64,000 nt of DNA from Lutjanus erythropterus (Eukaryota; Chordata; Actinopteri; Lutjaniformes; Lutjanidae). The translations under genes and the position numbers were made by a program. Below, one piece after another: positions 45,946 through 57,474 of the stretch. The stretch covers positions 32,651,920 through 32,715,919 of the forward strand of contig CM034599.1 of assembly GCA_020091685.1 (NCBI GenBank). The letters are read 5' to 3'. Numbering within the stretch: the first letter of the stretch is position 1; the number at the start of each line of letters is the position of its first letter. The notes beneath the pieces were generated by a model. The model did not search any database. It was not told where the DNA came from and worked only from the letters and a program-made list of their open reading frames with translations.

Positions 45946-48040
45946 GACAATGAGGAAGTTAATGTTTCATATTTTCTTCTATTGTTTGGCTCGCTGGTGA
46001 TTTTGAGCTTCCACCTTTCACCCATGGGGGACTTTCTCACTTCTGCTCGTCAAGGCCTCGTCTGTTTGGGCCAAATGGGGATTTTCTGGTTTCGGTGTTA
46101 TTTGGAAAAGATGACAGCAAGTGGAAAAAACGTCCTTCAGAGCCCTGATAAGAGGATGCACATGTGCACTCAGCCATAGAGCTTGGCAGTTCCTCCACGT
46201 GGCCGGGGATGCAGTTGGTTTCACAACACGTACAGTGCGGCGTGTGAACACACAAGACCACCACGAAATATGGCTTAATGCATTTCGGGTGCTTTCACAC
46301 CTGCATTTAGAGTGTATTTTGTATCTTCAATTTGTAAAGTTGACACCCATCTCATTTTTTCGACCAGTTGTGTCTGATTTAACCTGAATATGTGGGGTTT
46401 TTACCTGCAAATCACAAACATCATGCTCACAAGGTATAATAGCTTAACAGCATTTGTATGTCAAATTCTTCTATAACATATCAAAATGGATTTTTGACTG
46501 TTTCTTTAAATATCCAGCTCTAATTGTTTTCAGAGTATTGGCTAGCCCCACCCAGCCTACTCAAGGGGATTTTTTTGGCTGGCTTCAAACAGACTAAATC
46601 ACAGATGACTCTACTCCACCTATAATTGGGTCAGCATGTGTATTTATAGACAGAATCTGTCTTTCCAAACACATTAAACACAAAACAGAGCTGGTTGCAC
46701 TAAATGGCCCGAATTGTGCTCTAACTAAACACCAGCTATTATCAGTTTCTCTCATTAGTGTCCTGTGAAACGACTACTTAGAGCATCACCCAGAATACAA
46801 CACTCAGCTGTTTGAGCTAAGCTGTAATGAAACGGCAGGAAAGGAACAAAACAGTCTGTGTTGGACTAGCAAATAAATCTTTATCCTTCTCACCTTCTCC
46901 AGGGCTGTACACTCTGATATGGTAAAAGAGCAAAATACATTTATCTTAATAAAGGCCATCAGTCTTCATTCCAGCATGTCGCCAACTCCCCAGCACTGTG
47001 TCAAGCCTTGCAGCAAAAGATATGCCCATGAATCACTTAACAATCCAGTAATGAAATCCCACAGCCTTAATGTGAATATGTTGTTATTGTAAAAGCCTAG
47101 CAGAGCAGCCCTGGAGTCCCCCTTATTGAATCAGCGGCGACCTGACATCAGCGTTTATCCCTGCATATGGTTCCAGCCAGGCTCCCGCTGCTCCGACTCT
47201 CCAGCTCTTGCCTGCCGCGGCTGCAGGGAGACAGACCTCGACAGCCCCCTAAGCGGATCAGACCTTACATATTGCTCCACAATTTCATTAAGGGTCACAA
47301 TTCGCAGGGCTGTCAGCGCCATAATAAACTCCCCAGTGCGGCGGGAGCAGATGGCCTGACCCGAGCGTCAAGAGAGAGGCATCCAGAGGAATCCCCTTAA
47401 TAAGGGATGTAGGCCAGCAGCAGGCGCTTTAGAAGATAACTCCTGCCTTTTCATTTGATATTCACAAGATCCTCTGGTGTGTGAGCTGTAAATCTCAGGT
47501 TGGCTTTCCAGGAAGTCAGAGGGCATTTCTTCTTATTTTTCTTGGTCAAATTGTAGTAAATCAGATTCTTTCAGATATAACTAAGCTTACATCCAAGAAT
47601 TTGTTCTCATAACATATTCAAAATTGACTTTGGGTATGCTGACATCTTGTCTGTAACATATCAGACCTGTTGCCAGTCAGGCAACTATCAAGTTCGCCAA
47701 CTGAATTGCTAACTGTAGGTGTTGATTTTATTTAGTTAGCTGGAGCTAGTTAGGTAATTAAGCTAATTTTAGCTCCCCGAGTTAGTTTTAAAGTGCCAGC
47801 TACACTGATTTGTCTAGCTGACTCATTTTTAAACATGGGAACCCTGTAAAAAGGGTGTAAACAAGCATATTAAGTAATGCTTAGTTAGGACTGTGGTTTG
47901 TAAGCTAGTTAGCCTGACATCCTTACATTTTCAGCTTACATTAGAGCTAATAAACACTGTTTCATATCTCTTATACAGCCCAATGTGCACTGCATACATG
48001 TGGAGAAACCCAAAACTAGTCAGGCACGCTATGCTGTTAT
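45946..48040. other. Mostly single-copy DNA with a candidate regulatory stretch at 46980-47480
   Basis: No gene. The segment 47060-47460 is non-repetitive and contains compact AT-rich motifs (CACAATTTCATTAAGGGTCA, GCCATAATAAACTCC) embedded in CpG-bearing DNA. That pattern is common in developmental enhancers, but conservation is unproven. The frames at 47126-47400 overlap each other in different registers and have no recognisable product. 47700-47920 is rich in GTTAGCT-type words. Confidence 0.35.
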
Positions 48041-48044
48041 AATC

Positions 48045-48240
48045 CCTTTTTGGGATTTCCAAACTTTTTCAGCTCAAGACCATTAAGAGGACTTTGGTGT
48101 CTCCACAAGATCCAAACATCGCCGCCATGAATTGCCATAACATTTACATTCATAAACTGATGAAGTACACAAAACAATCAAAACAGGGCATGTGCTGAAA
48201 TATTGTTGTGATGGCCCACACTTCCCATCATGCCTAGACT
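48045..48240. repeat. Possible interspersed repeat fragment
   Basis: GGGATTTCCAAACTTTTTCA, GCTCAAGACC and GTGTCTCCACAAGATCC resemble a dispersed teleost repeat from memory. No termini found. Confidence 0.3.
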
Positions 48241-48244
48241 AAGT

Positions 48245-49900
48245 AGATTTGTTTTTTTATCATCCAAAATGCAAATGTTTTGTTAGTGTTCTCTTCAGAA
48301 CATGGGGGTTTATAGTCGTAGCCCAGTTGTCATTTTTGTGCTGGCTTATAGCTTTAATCATTAGTGAGGTGACTGTTACATCTCTTGACACCAGCTGTAC
48401 TTCTCAACTTTCTGCTGTGCAGAAAAGGCTAACGTTAGGCTAATGCTAATGGCAACACTGGCGTTGTACCTTCACAAAAATCAGATCTAGTGCAATCTTA
48501 TCCCTCTTAGACGCTTTGAAATCCAGTCTCGAAGTGCAGTTGAGTCTCAAACGGTTGTTGTTTTTAGCTGTCCACTGGCGATCCCATGATGTCAACCAAT
48601 CAGAGGCTATGTTGCTGACTTATCATGTTTGTAGCTCTGACCTCAAATGCATTGTACAAACACTTCAAAAGAAAATTTGTGATGATGACGGTAATGAGCT
48701 CAACCCTGTGGTAGACATCACATGGCAATGTAGTTATCGTCACAGCTCTACATTCCACTGGTCACTGTTTGAAGAAATACAATATGCATTTTGACCACTG
48801 CCAGTATATTTTTTATTAGGTTGCTAAATACTCAATTACATTTCTTTGCACCTAGAATTATTTGTCCCTTGTTATGAGGTTTTATCAGATCTCATTTTGG
48901 CCAGGCACACTGACATTCTGGCTCTTCAACCTCTTACACATGGAATAATTGGTCATGACACAATTTGTCCTTTCCCTTTATGTTGCATGCCACCTCTGTG
49001 CCTCCATTTACGTTGCCACAGGGCACATTTTTAGCCCAGCCTCTCCTAACCGCTATCCATCAGTCTTATGTTTCAGTCAGCAGGTTCATAAATGCTCCCT
49101 CGGAAAGAATGGGTGCTCAATTGAGTCTGCATCGCAGGAGGAGCTCTTTTTTTGGGGTGCTGGAGCCTGGATGCTGTAACTGTCCCTGTGAGGGTTTAAC
49201 GTCAGCGACCTATATTTACATCTGTCCACTGGCAACAAGTTTGCCAGCTAAGCAAGGCTCACTGAGCAGTGGCGTGTGAATTGGCACTTGATGTGAAAGA
49301 ACATATTGATGCTCTCCGTAAAACGCTAGCACTGCTGTAATATCAATTATGCAACCGCTCAGTGTTAGCGTGAATGTGCCCAGTCATGTATGTGCCGTCA
49401 TGCCATCCTGTGCTCTGACTTGCTGTACGCTGGAGCCACAGAGCTTGCATTGAAGACGGGTCAACCCAGTTTGTTGACCCTCCCACCCTTTCTGTCTGTC
49501 CCTCTCTTTGTCCCAGAGTTCCCAGAGAACAGTGGTGGGATTCTGCCCAGTGCTACCAGCCTGTGTTGCTAAAAGGAATCATTGTCTTGTCTTGTTGAAG
49601 CTCGGTCAATCAATGGGAGTCTTTGTTCCCCCTGCAGCATGTAGGACGTGGAGCCCCTGCCCGTACTGACGTGTCATGATTGTGGCCTGCTGAGCGCAGA
49701 CGTGGCTGGTCATATTTGTGTGTCTTCTGTGCTTTTACAAAGGTTGCCAAAGAACCAGCAGATAGTTACATTTCATCCCATACCCTTGAATTATCACACT
49801 CTAAAAAGTAATTTATGGGGCCTATTTCCACCACATAAAGGAACAACACGTGGCAATTGCGCTTGCAAAAATGAGTACAGCAGTCCAAATAGTGAGTTGG
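48245..49900. other. Noncoding DNA without a gene
   Basis: Several overlapping frames of 60-104 codons (48249-49279) lack any recognisable domain or splice context. No RNA gene or repeat ends identified. Confidence 0.4.
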
Positions 49901-49905
49901 AGCAG

Positions 49906-49952
49906 TAGACTGTATATTAAATCGGTTGAAATCCTATTTAATATACAGTCTA
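49906..49952. repeat. Perfect 17-bp hairpin
   Basis: TAGACTGTATATTAAAT (49906-49922) and its exact complement (49936-49952) with a 13-bp loop. The word TATACAGTCTATGG is a familiar terminus in teleost repeats, so the hairpin may be the end of the neighbouring element or a small foldback. Confidence 0.8.
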
Positions 49953-50376
49953 TGGTTGAAGCAAGTTATTTCCCTTAGCTCCATCCTGCCAAGACTTGAG
50001 GAACCTCTGCAGGCTGCAGGAGCTCCGCAGGAGCACAGGGTGTGTGCAACATTGTAAACTGACAATACCAGGTGACGACAAGTCCTCCAATGTAAGTTGA
50101 TCAGCTGTTTATAACTGTCAGTGGTATGGATATGCCTATTTGCACCCAGGGTGGAATAGCAAATGGAGCCATTTATGCTCGGGTGTATGTAGCCTAGGAT
50201 GGCAGAGACGAGGCCCTGGAAGCCAACGATGCTATTAGCAACAAGGGTGTAAATAGCCAATGTAGCTAAGGATTTTTTTTCCTCATATGTTTTTATGCCT
50301 CTAATATATAGGACAGAACCCACCGCTGCTTGCAGAAGACTCACAAGCTCCAGCAACTGAGCTACCAGCCCACCAA
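49953..50376 (-). mobile_element. Probable tRNA-derived SINE-like element
   Basis: On the minus strand, starting near 50376, GGTAGCTCAGTTGCTGGAGC is a good A box. It is followed at tRNA-like spacing by GCGGTGGGTTCTGTCC, a degenerate B box. A body of about 300 bp follows and ends beside the hairpin at 49906-49952. This would explain the long but featureless minus-strand frame (49934-50356). Family unknown to me. Confidence 0.45.
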
Positions 50377-50379
50377 GTA

Positions 50380-51910
50380 GTTTCTTTCTAAATAAAACTG
50401 AATGAACTTAATTTAAATGAACTAGTTTGTCATATTGATGTATTCTTGTCGTTTACCATTGTGTTGTTGCTTTATTTTATGTTTGTACTCCATACCACAT
50501 TGTGTGGTCTAGAGTAACTAAATTATCTTGAAACTTGAAAACTAAAATAATAATTAAAATACTGTAACTAACAGGAACCACTGACTGTACTTTGCTTTGC
50601 AAATTGCTGCTGTGCGTATTCATACCCAGGTACAAACAGACACTAATAGACCGTAATTAAAAATAACTTTGATTGTAGAGGAAGAGCTAATTTCCCTAAC
50701 TCAGTGTAGTTGTTTGGCTTAACTTGATTTCATTGGAAGTTGTCAAAATTCAAAAGCACTGTTTGTGTTTAGAGTGCAGAGAAGGAACAGGGAACTATGA
50801 TATCACAGAGCTGCCATACCCCATCTCCTCAGAGGTTTCCCATCCTGCTATTTCTCCATCTCGAAGCCTCTGTGTGCCTGCTTGTGCAAGTATGCTCATC
50901 CATATGTACTCTGTAGATGGTTTGTGTGTGTATTTGCTCACACATCTATGTTCTTGCGTTTGAAAAAGTGTGTGTGGGTGTGTATGTGTGTACATGCATT
51001 CTCAGCCTCCCTCCCGTCCCACAGCTGATCTAGATCACCTCCGCTGCTGGATAAAAAATCCCCCGTTTGACAATATACAATTAAGATTCCTGCAGATGTG
51101 AGGGGGCCACTGATGAGTTCCTTCAGTAGGAGAGAGGAGGAGAGAGGGTTGGAGGAAAAAGACGAGGTGGATGTGGGGGGAGGCTCTTTAAGGAGGTATA
51201 GTGAAAGCACCTGCGTCAGCTGCAGGGCTCATGATGGATGAAGAGGAACAACTGAGAAAAGGGAAGAAGAAGGGAGGGGGACGGAGCAGGTTTGAGCTCA
51301 AAGTGAAGGACAAATTTGGCCTCCTGCAAATTCTTCAGTTTAGCCTGTTCAGTGCACACATCAATGCAGCACAGACACAAAGACACTGGGGATGGGGTTA
51401 ATTCATGTTAAATCCATGCAATTCAGGAAGGAGATTCTTTTGAAAGGTCCCAAGATGGATTTTTTCTTTTTTTTTTTCTGTCCTGAAAAGCTTCTCAAAT
51501 CCAGCGATTTTCTAATTCAATTCTCCTGTTTAAACCTCTGAAGCTCTGTTATGACTCAATTTACATTTTCAGTGGGGTGAATATAAAGTCGTTGCTTGGA
51601 TTTTGACATCAATAAATCATTACCACATTAATTTTTACACATAGAAAGTAACAACCTAACTGGATTTCACATTGCATGCCAGCTGGCTGGATCTGTTGGG
51701 AAATTTGCTTTATAGAACAAATGGTCATTAATGGTACAAAAAAGGATTAGGGGCTAATGTTTGTTGGTGGTGTTAATCAGTGAGCTGAAGAGATGTTGGT
51801 AGGCAGATTTTGCTATAGTCGTGTTTTTGCTAAGCTAAATTAAGCTAAGCTAATGATCTCCTGGCTTCATATTTATTGGCAGTGGTGGGAAAAGTACTTT
51901 GATCTTTTAC
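50380..51910. other. Noncoding DNA without a gene
   Basis: A GT-rich simple tract lies at about 50966-50995 and a purine-rich block at 51125-51185. The frame at 51201-51401 begins in the purine-rich block and has no recognisable product. Confidence 0.4.
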
Positions 51911-51912
51911 TT

Positions 51913-52358
51913 AAGTTAAATGCACAACATGTAAATTCTATGGGTCTCTCTTACATTAAAACAATGTAGTTTAATGATGTCCTGAAGCAGCATGGGATCA
52001 TGGGAGTTGTCTTTACTGTTTAACAGTCACCATAGCTGTTTGAAAATCTATCTGATTGGATTTAGGCAGAAATCATGTTAATTCTGTTTCATTCCATAAT
52101 GATAATGTAATGTTAATGTTAATAATAATGTTTAATGGACAGACATCAGAGTGGTATCAATCATGGCAAACATAACTAAATGTATTGTGAATTAAACTTA
52201 AATATTTCCTTATCCTCAACATGATTTGATGGGGTCATGTCAGATAGATTTTCATCAGTTCCCATGATTCCATCCTACTTCACATCATCAAAATACATTC
52301 TTTGTTATTGTTTTAATGTGAGAGAAGCCTCTAATAGTATGCTGCATTTTGACTTTAG
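51913..52358. mobile_element. Foldback MITE-like element with arms of about 130 bp
   Basis: The left arm reads CTCTCTTACATTAAAACAAT, AATGATGTCCTGAAG and ATCATGGGAGTTG. The right arm read in reverse reads TTCTCTCACATTAAAACAAT, GATGATGTGAAG and ATCATGGGAACTG, then AAAATCTATCTGA in both. So the two halves are inverted copies about 180 bp apart. A relative of the left arm is at 53961-54130. Confidence 0.7.
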
Positions 52359-52361
52359 TTT

Positions 52362-53955
52362 ATACGTACAGATTTTGACAAAATAGATTAATGCTCACAA
52401 AGACTACAGCCAGCACCTTCTCAGTGAAATACACACATGCACTCCTATGCTAACCATAAGCTATTTTCCACCTACAATGGAAGGCATCAGATCAAGAGCC
52501 ACAGGGAAGCACATCTGGACATCAGCGGTGGGAGAGCAGGTCTGGTCTCAGGCCTAGTCTGTCATAATACATCCAGGCATGTGGGCCGCTGTGGAGGGAG
52601 GCTAGGCTATTATGGAGCCCACCACCACCACCACACCACAGAACCCTCCCTTCAAAGGAGGCCACGCACTGCACATGGAACACATGCACCGTACTGTAAA
52701 TGAAAAAAAAAAAAGAGAAGTGTACTATGCTTTGAAAATCCTGTGAAGCAGCAGTGTTTCATCCAGTTTCCTGAACAAAGGCGTCTTGTGCTGTACTGAA
52801 ACTCTATATTTAAAAACACGCTATGGTCTTTTGTTTTATTCAAACCAAAGTTGCATATTTTCAGCATTCACCTCGCACACTGAGATAATTTTAGAGCATG
52901 TTTAAATCCTAAGAAATAATAATATCTGTAAAGAGATTTTCCAATTTTTATATCACATTTGTAATATTCAGCAAATTGTTTGTCAGTATTGCCCAGCAGC
53001 ACTGTGCTAAATATATATTCAATCTGACCGTGGATTCAATCTCTTTCCACATCTGTCAGCAGCTGTATTGAAATGGAAAGCGCAGCATTATGAGAGGCAT
53101 ATGGACAATCGCTCAGGATTAAGAATGTCATATTCCAACACTGACTCTGAATATCCCATAGCATTGTCTTTAGGGAAAGTCCAATAATGACTTTTTTTTT
53201 ACCGTGATGTCAAATCTATTAGAGGTGAGCAGGAGGCCAAATCATCCAAATGAAATAAGTTTTAAGCCTGGAGATTGGGTCTGACTGAACATATGTTGGG
53301 GCTGAGTGAAAGGTACTTCACTTCTATACAGTGCAGGGTTCTCTGTGTGAGGAATTATCTGAGTTTACTATGAACGTAGTGTATCTGGGTGTATTTAACT
53401 TGCTGTTGCAGGTGAACTGAAAGTGAATGATATTAAATTAGTTTACTGTAAGGCTGGACTTGGGGATGTTTAACCACTCTCTCTGCTAGTGAACATTTCT
53501 TTAGCATTTATAATGTGAGGTACTAGGTGAGCTAATGGTTTAAACACATTCTTCCTGAGACTTATGTCATTTTTAAAAAAAAAATCAGGAGGGAGGGTGT
53601 TCTGGCTTTAGTGCCACAAAGCTGTCATGCTGAATAATGATAAAGTGTTAGCGAGCTTGCGAGAGCTGCTTTGTTTCTTTTGGCTCTGCTGGCTTCATGG
53701 TTTGGTCAGTGTATCTGTCTGGCCTGACATCGGTGACCTCTGGGTTCTGGGTTGGGTCCTGCTCTGGGACTGTTGCTGTTTCTGAGGGTATGATTCACTC
53801 AAACTAAGATCGCTTGCACCTTGTGGTGGAACTGAGCATCAGGTAATGTACACAAACGCTCAGAGGCACAGAGTGAACTTAACAATTAAAGTTTGAAATG
53901 ATATATAACACATTATTCTTTTACAGATTGAAAATTTAATAATGTCTCCATCTCC
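52362..53955. other. Single-copy DNA with a candidate regulatory stretch at 52980-53270
   Basis: No gene. A CCA run lies at about 52619-52640. The part at 52980-53270 lacks repeat words and has CAGCTG, AATCTATTAG and ATCCAAATGAAATAAG motifs. It is a reasonable but unproven conserved-element candidate. Confidence 0.35.
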
Positions 53956-53960
53956 TTGCG

Positions 53961-54130
53961 TTAAACACGCAATATGTAAATTCTGCCACTAGGGGTCTCT
54001 ATTACATGAAAGCAATAATATAAAATGTAGTTTGATGACGTCGTGAAGAGATGTGGGATGATGGGAGTTGTTATCTTCACTTTTAAACATCCACCATAGC
54101 TGATGAAAATGACTGATGAGAATGACTCAG
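53961..54130 (+). mobile_element. Relative of the 51.9-kb element, one arm
   Basis: TTAAACACGCAATATGTAAA, TTCTGCCACTAGGGGTCTCT, TTTGATGACGTCGTGAAG and GGGATGATGGGAGTTGT match the left arm at 51917-52013 in order. Only one arm is recognisable. The opposing arm is lost or too diverged. Confidence 0.6.
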
Positions 54131-54134
54131 GTGG

Positions 54135-54915
54135 AAAACATGTTGATGGACAAAGTTGTGTTAAAGTTCTATTCATGTTACTTTACATCACAGAAAAAGG
54201 TAAAATTCCATGTCATGCATTTTCCTATTGACAGTAAAATAGGTCTGTTTACAAAGTCAGGTTTCATCAATAATGAAATGATCCATGCCCAATTTAATAA
54301 TGTACATAAACTATTATTCCAAAAATAATCCATAAATTATCCAAAAGATTTCTATTTTTGCCAGTGAGACCTGAAAGCTGTGGACCTGTGGATGTCTGTA
54401 AGGGGCGCTGCTTATATTTGACATTAGCATAAAAACATGCAAATTTTAGGCTTTGTTTTTTCCCGGCTCTTCTCATTTATCACACTTTGATGATTTCTGG
54501 CAGTTGCTGCCCCACAAGTCTACCCAGGCTTCTCCAGGATGATTCTGAAAACGTTCACTGTCTTCTCGTATCTGACTTGACGCTTTGGCTGTGAGGGAGG
54601 AGGAATATGTGTGGACATCTCCCTTCATTTTATTATACCAGCCGAATCTTGTGCCATCCATCTCTGCCAACCTCTGTACCAGCCAGGGCCTGTGTGTGTG
54701 TGTGTACATTAAACTGATTGATGAACAGTTCATTAGGCTGATGGGCTCCGCAGGGGCAGACAGCAACCGGCAACGTCAAGTGGATTTAAAATACAAGAGA
54801 GTTTTTGCTGTGGCTTGAAGCCGGCTGCGTCAGCAGTGTAGCATGACTCTGCAGCCTTTGTGATAGATTCTGTGCTGTGAGGAGAATTTTCTGAATTTGA
54901 ATATACATTATAATT
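54135..54915. other. Noncoding DNA without a gene
   Basis: May include the body of the preceding repeat up to about 54430. A short GT tract lies at about 54688-54704. No recognisable protein in overlapping frames on both strands. Confidence 0.4.
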
Positions 54916-54919
54916 GCTA

Positions 54920-55548
54920 GCAAAGGGGCAGATCCAATATCGTGTCAGGTCCTGATATTGAGGTAAGTTACACATTGGATAACAGACTCACATAACGGAT
55001 CGAGTTCCAATCTAAATTTCAAAACCTCACATTTTTTTTAATCTTTAAATACTATGCTGTGCAGTGCGAATAGAGAGATGTATAGCACTTTTTTCATGTC
55101 AATGCTACATCAGTATAAATACAAGGGAAACGGTCCTCAAGTTCCAGTTTAGAAACACAGCTACTACAAATCACCATGTTCTGCAAAAAGACAACACAAA
55201 AATTAACAAAAAGTAGCATTTGCATTTTGTGACATAAAATAACAAAGTCTCAGCAATGCATCATGGGAAATGAGAGCCATCCCGTAGCACTATTTGTAGT
55301 AAATGTGAATGTCACAAGCCAAAATCCTGCAGCGCCCCACAATGGTTTGAAAATGCTTTTACACAAGTTACATTACACAAACCAAACAAGCTGTCCAGAT
55401 GGTGAAAACCGTTTCACCACTTAACTGAAGTTCATTTTCAGCCTCATGCAGTCTTACACATAATACCGATAATACATCAGCAGACATCCAAATTCACATA
55501 TCAGATCGGAACTGAAAAAACATGGATTGGTGCAGCTCTAGTAATCGA
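54920..55548. repeat. Probable interspersed repeat ending in GATTGGTGCAGCTCTA
   Basis: The right end (CATATCAGATCGGAACTG, then GGATTGGTGCAGCTCTA near 55525-55541) resembles the inverted form of a teleost element beginning TAGAGCTGCACCAATCC. The left part has matching AACGGATCGAGTTCCAATC words near 54990. Probably a DNA transposon relic; the left limit is approximate. Confidence 0.45.
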
Positions 55549-55551
55549 CAA

Positions 55552-56815
55552 ACTGGTGACAAACGTAGCTGAGGTTTATTTATGTAGTGACTGCTATTGT
55601 GCAACACATTTTATGGGTTAGTTATGTGATTAAGTGGATTAGCAGGAAGGACAAGCTTGAGCTGTGAAAACGGCGCTGTTTGCCCGTCCCATTTAATCAG
55701 TGGTTTTTGGAAAGGTTGGTGAGTGTTGTACTGTAAATATCACCAGGACCAGAAGGCAGGCAGGCAGCTAATCCACCAGTAGCTGCCAACGCGGAGTGCC
55801 TGCAGAGAAGCAACATGACTGTACATAGCATGTTGTGAACGTGTGAGCTTGTGTGTGTGATTAATCTTAATTTATCCAAAGAAATTGTGTGTTTTCTGAC
55901 AGATTTTTGTTTTCATGCACACCTCCACATCAGTTATCATCAACTGCAGTCCTTAAATGTCAGACCTGGCCCACAAAGACCCATATTAGTTAAACCTGAA
56001 CAAGGCAGGTCTTCTACACATCATGCTGCTCCCTCCGTTTGTGTGTTTAAGTTAAAACCTGGTGTTACTGCATATGTGTGTGTGTTTTAACGTGCGCTGT
56101 ATCCCAGATTAAACTGTCCAAAAATCTGCACATTGTGTCTGCCGCAGACTGAGCGGATTGCTGTGTTCTCTGGAGGGAGAGCGGCTTGTGTGTGTGTTTA
56201 TGTGCTCGTCCAGTCCCGGCTCAACCTCGGCTTCCTGCAGGAAGTGAGAAGAGAATTGGACTGACCTCACTGGTGTGGATGGAGGCAGCTCGCAGATGGC
56301 GCTTGCAGATAAATAGGCATAACAGTCATAATTGTGTCGGAGAGAGCAGCGGGGTGGGGCGGAGACTGGACGGTGGAGGGTCATTGTGCAATTAAGGCAC
56401 GGACAATGAGGTCAACGATTTGTCTCACTTCTTAAAATTTGTTTCAAGGCTTTGTGTTTATCTGACTTTCACATTCTGCCTCTGCGTTTGTGTGGCTGTC
56501 TATGTGTCTGTGTAGCTGTCTACCATCTGCTGTATTTCTGGAGTTCCTCCTCAGGTTTCAGCCCAGTTCCTCTTATCTCTCTCCTTCTCAGAACTGCTGA
56601 GTCTTCACCGACCAGGTCCTGGTAGAGGGGATTTGGCATCATTGCCCTTTGCTTTGGCTGAGAATAAGTCTGCTTTCAGTAGACCAAATTGTACTCACTG
56701 GCCTCTGTCAGCTAGATGTGTTGGATAAGAAACAGGGGCTTTAAATATATTGGTTACAACAACATTTACAATGGCAAAATTCTGTGGTGAAATTTATGCT
56801 TTTCAATGGAGTCTG
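55552..56815. other. Noncoding DNA without a gene
   Basis: Moderately GC-rich at 56110-56400, with overlapping frames on both strands that lack any recognisable product. No repeat ends identified. Confidence 0.4.
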
Positions 56816-56819
56816 AGAA

Positions 56820-56945
56820 GACTCTTAGTCATCCAGGTCATGATATTCTCAAGGAGCTGTATGTCAGCAACTGGACTTGCTTGAAGTTTTTGAAGACATT
56901 TCTCCTCTCATTTGAAAACCTTCTTTCAAATCAGAGGTGAAGAAT
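56820..56945 (+). repeat. Interspersed repeat fragment
   Basis: TCATCCAGGTCATGATATTC, TCAAGGAGCTG and CTTGAAGTTTTTGAAGACAT followed by TTTCTCCTCTCAT are words of a frequent teleost repeat, possibly the 3' part of a retroelement. Class not determined. Confidence 0.45.
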
Positions 56946-56949
56946 TTGT

Positions 56950-57238
56950 AAAACTCTGCTCTGTTGTAACCTAAAATGCTCCTAAAATGGGACATGGATT
57001 TCTTAAACAAACTATATGACCTTATTGCCCCATCAGCAGCTAAGTTTGGTGACAGTTAGCAAGCTAGCTTGCTCAGAGAGTTGTTGTGACTGATAAATGC
57101 TAACAGGCTAATGTGTCTGCAGGTATAGCTTGTCAGCTACAGTAGTCTGCTAACTAGCCATGCAACTAGTCTAAAATCTACTACATTACCAGAAGACATG
57201 CCAATGAATTTCACTGTGCAAATGTTACAGTAGGATAT
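56950..57238. other. Short noncoding stretch
   Basis: Rich in GTTAGC/GCTAGC words near 57055-57165. No element can be delimited. Confidence 0.4.
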
Positions 57239-57240
57239 GG

Positions 57241-57469
57241 TTAAAGACCCAGTGTGTTGAATTAGTGGCATCTAGCAGTGATCTTTTAAATTGCAACTAA
57301 CTGGATACCACTTGCCTTCCACCCTCCCCTTCCAAGTATATAGGGGAAAGTACTGTTTCAGCAAAACTCAAGACACACTAGAAAAAAAACATCCTTATGA
57401 ACATTATATTCCATTTCTGCCATATTCAGCCAATGAATCCTCATGAATCTTAAACAATGGACCTTTCAA
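57241..57469. mobile_element. TTAA family A element (229 bp)
   Basis: Starts TTAAAGACCCAGTGTGTTGA and ends AATGGACCTTTCAA, an aged TTAA-type pair. The subterminal words ATTAGTGGCATCTAG and CCCTCCCCTTCCAAG are shared with 18436-18528. Internally deleted relative to 61993-62659. No coding potential. Confidence 0.7.
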
Positions 57470-57474
57470 CTCTC

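Noticed and set aside
49934-50356. Longest open frame (140 codons, minus strand)
   Set aside because: It overlaps a SINE-like unit and a hairpin, and has no domain I recognise. Starts and composition do not suggest selection on protein.
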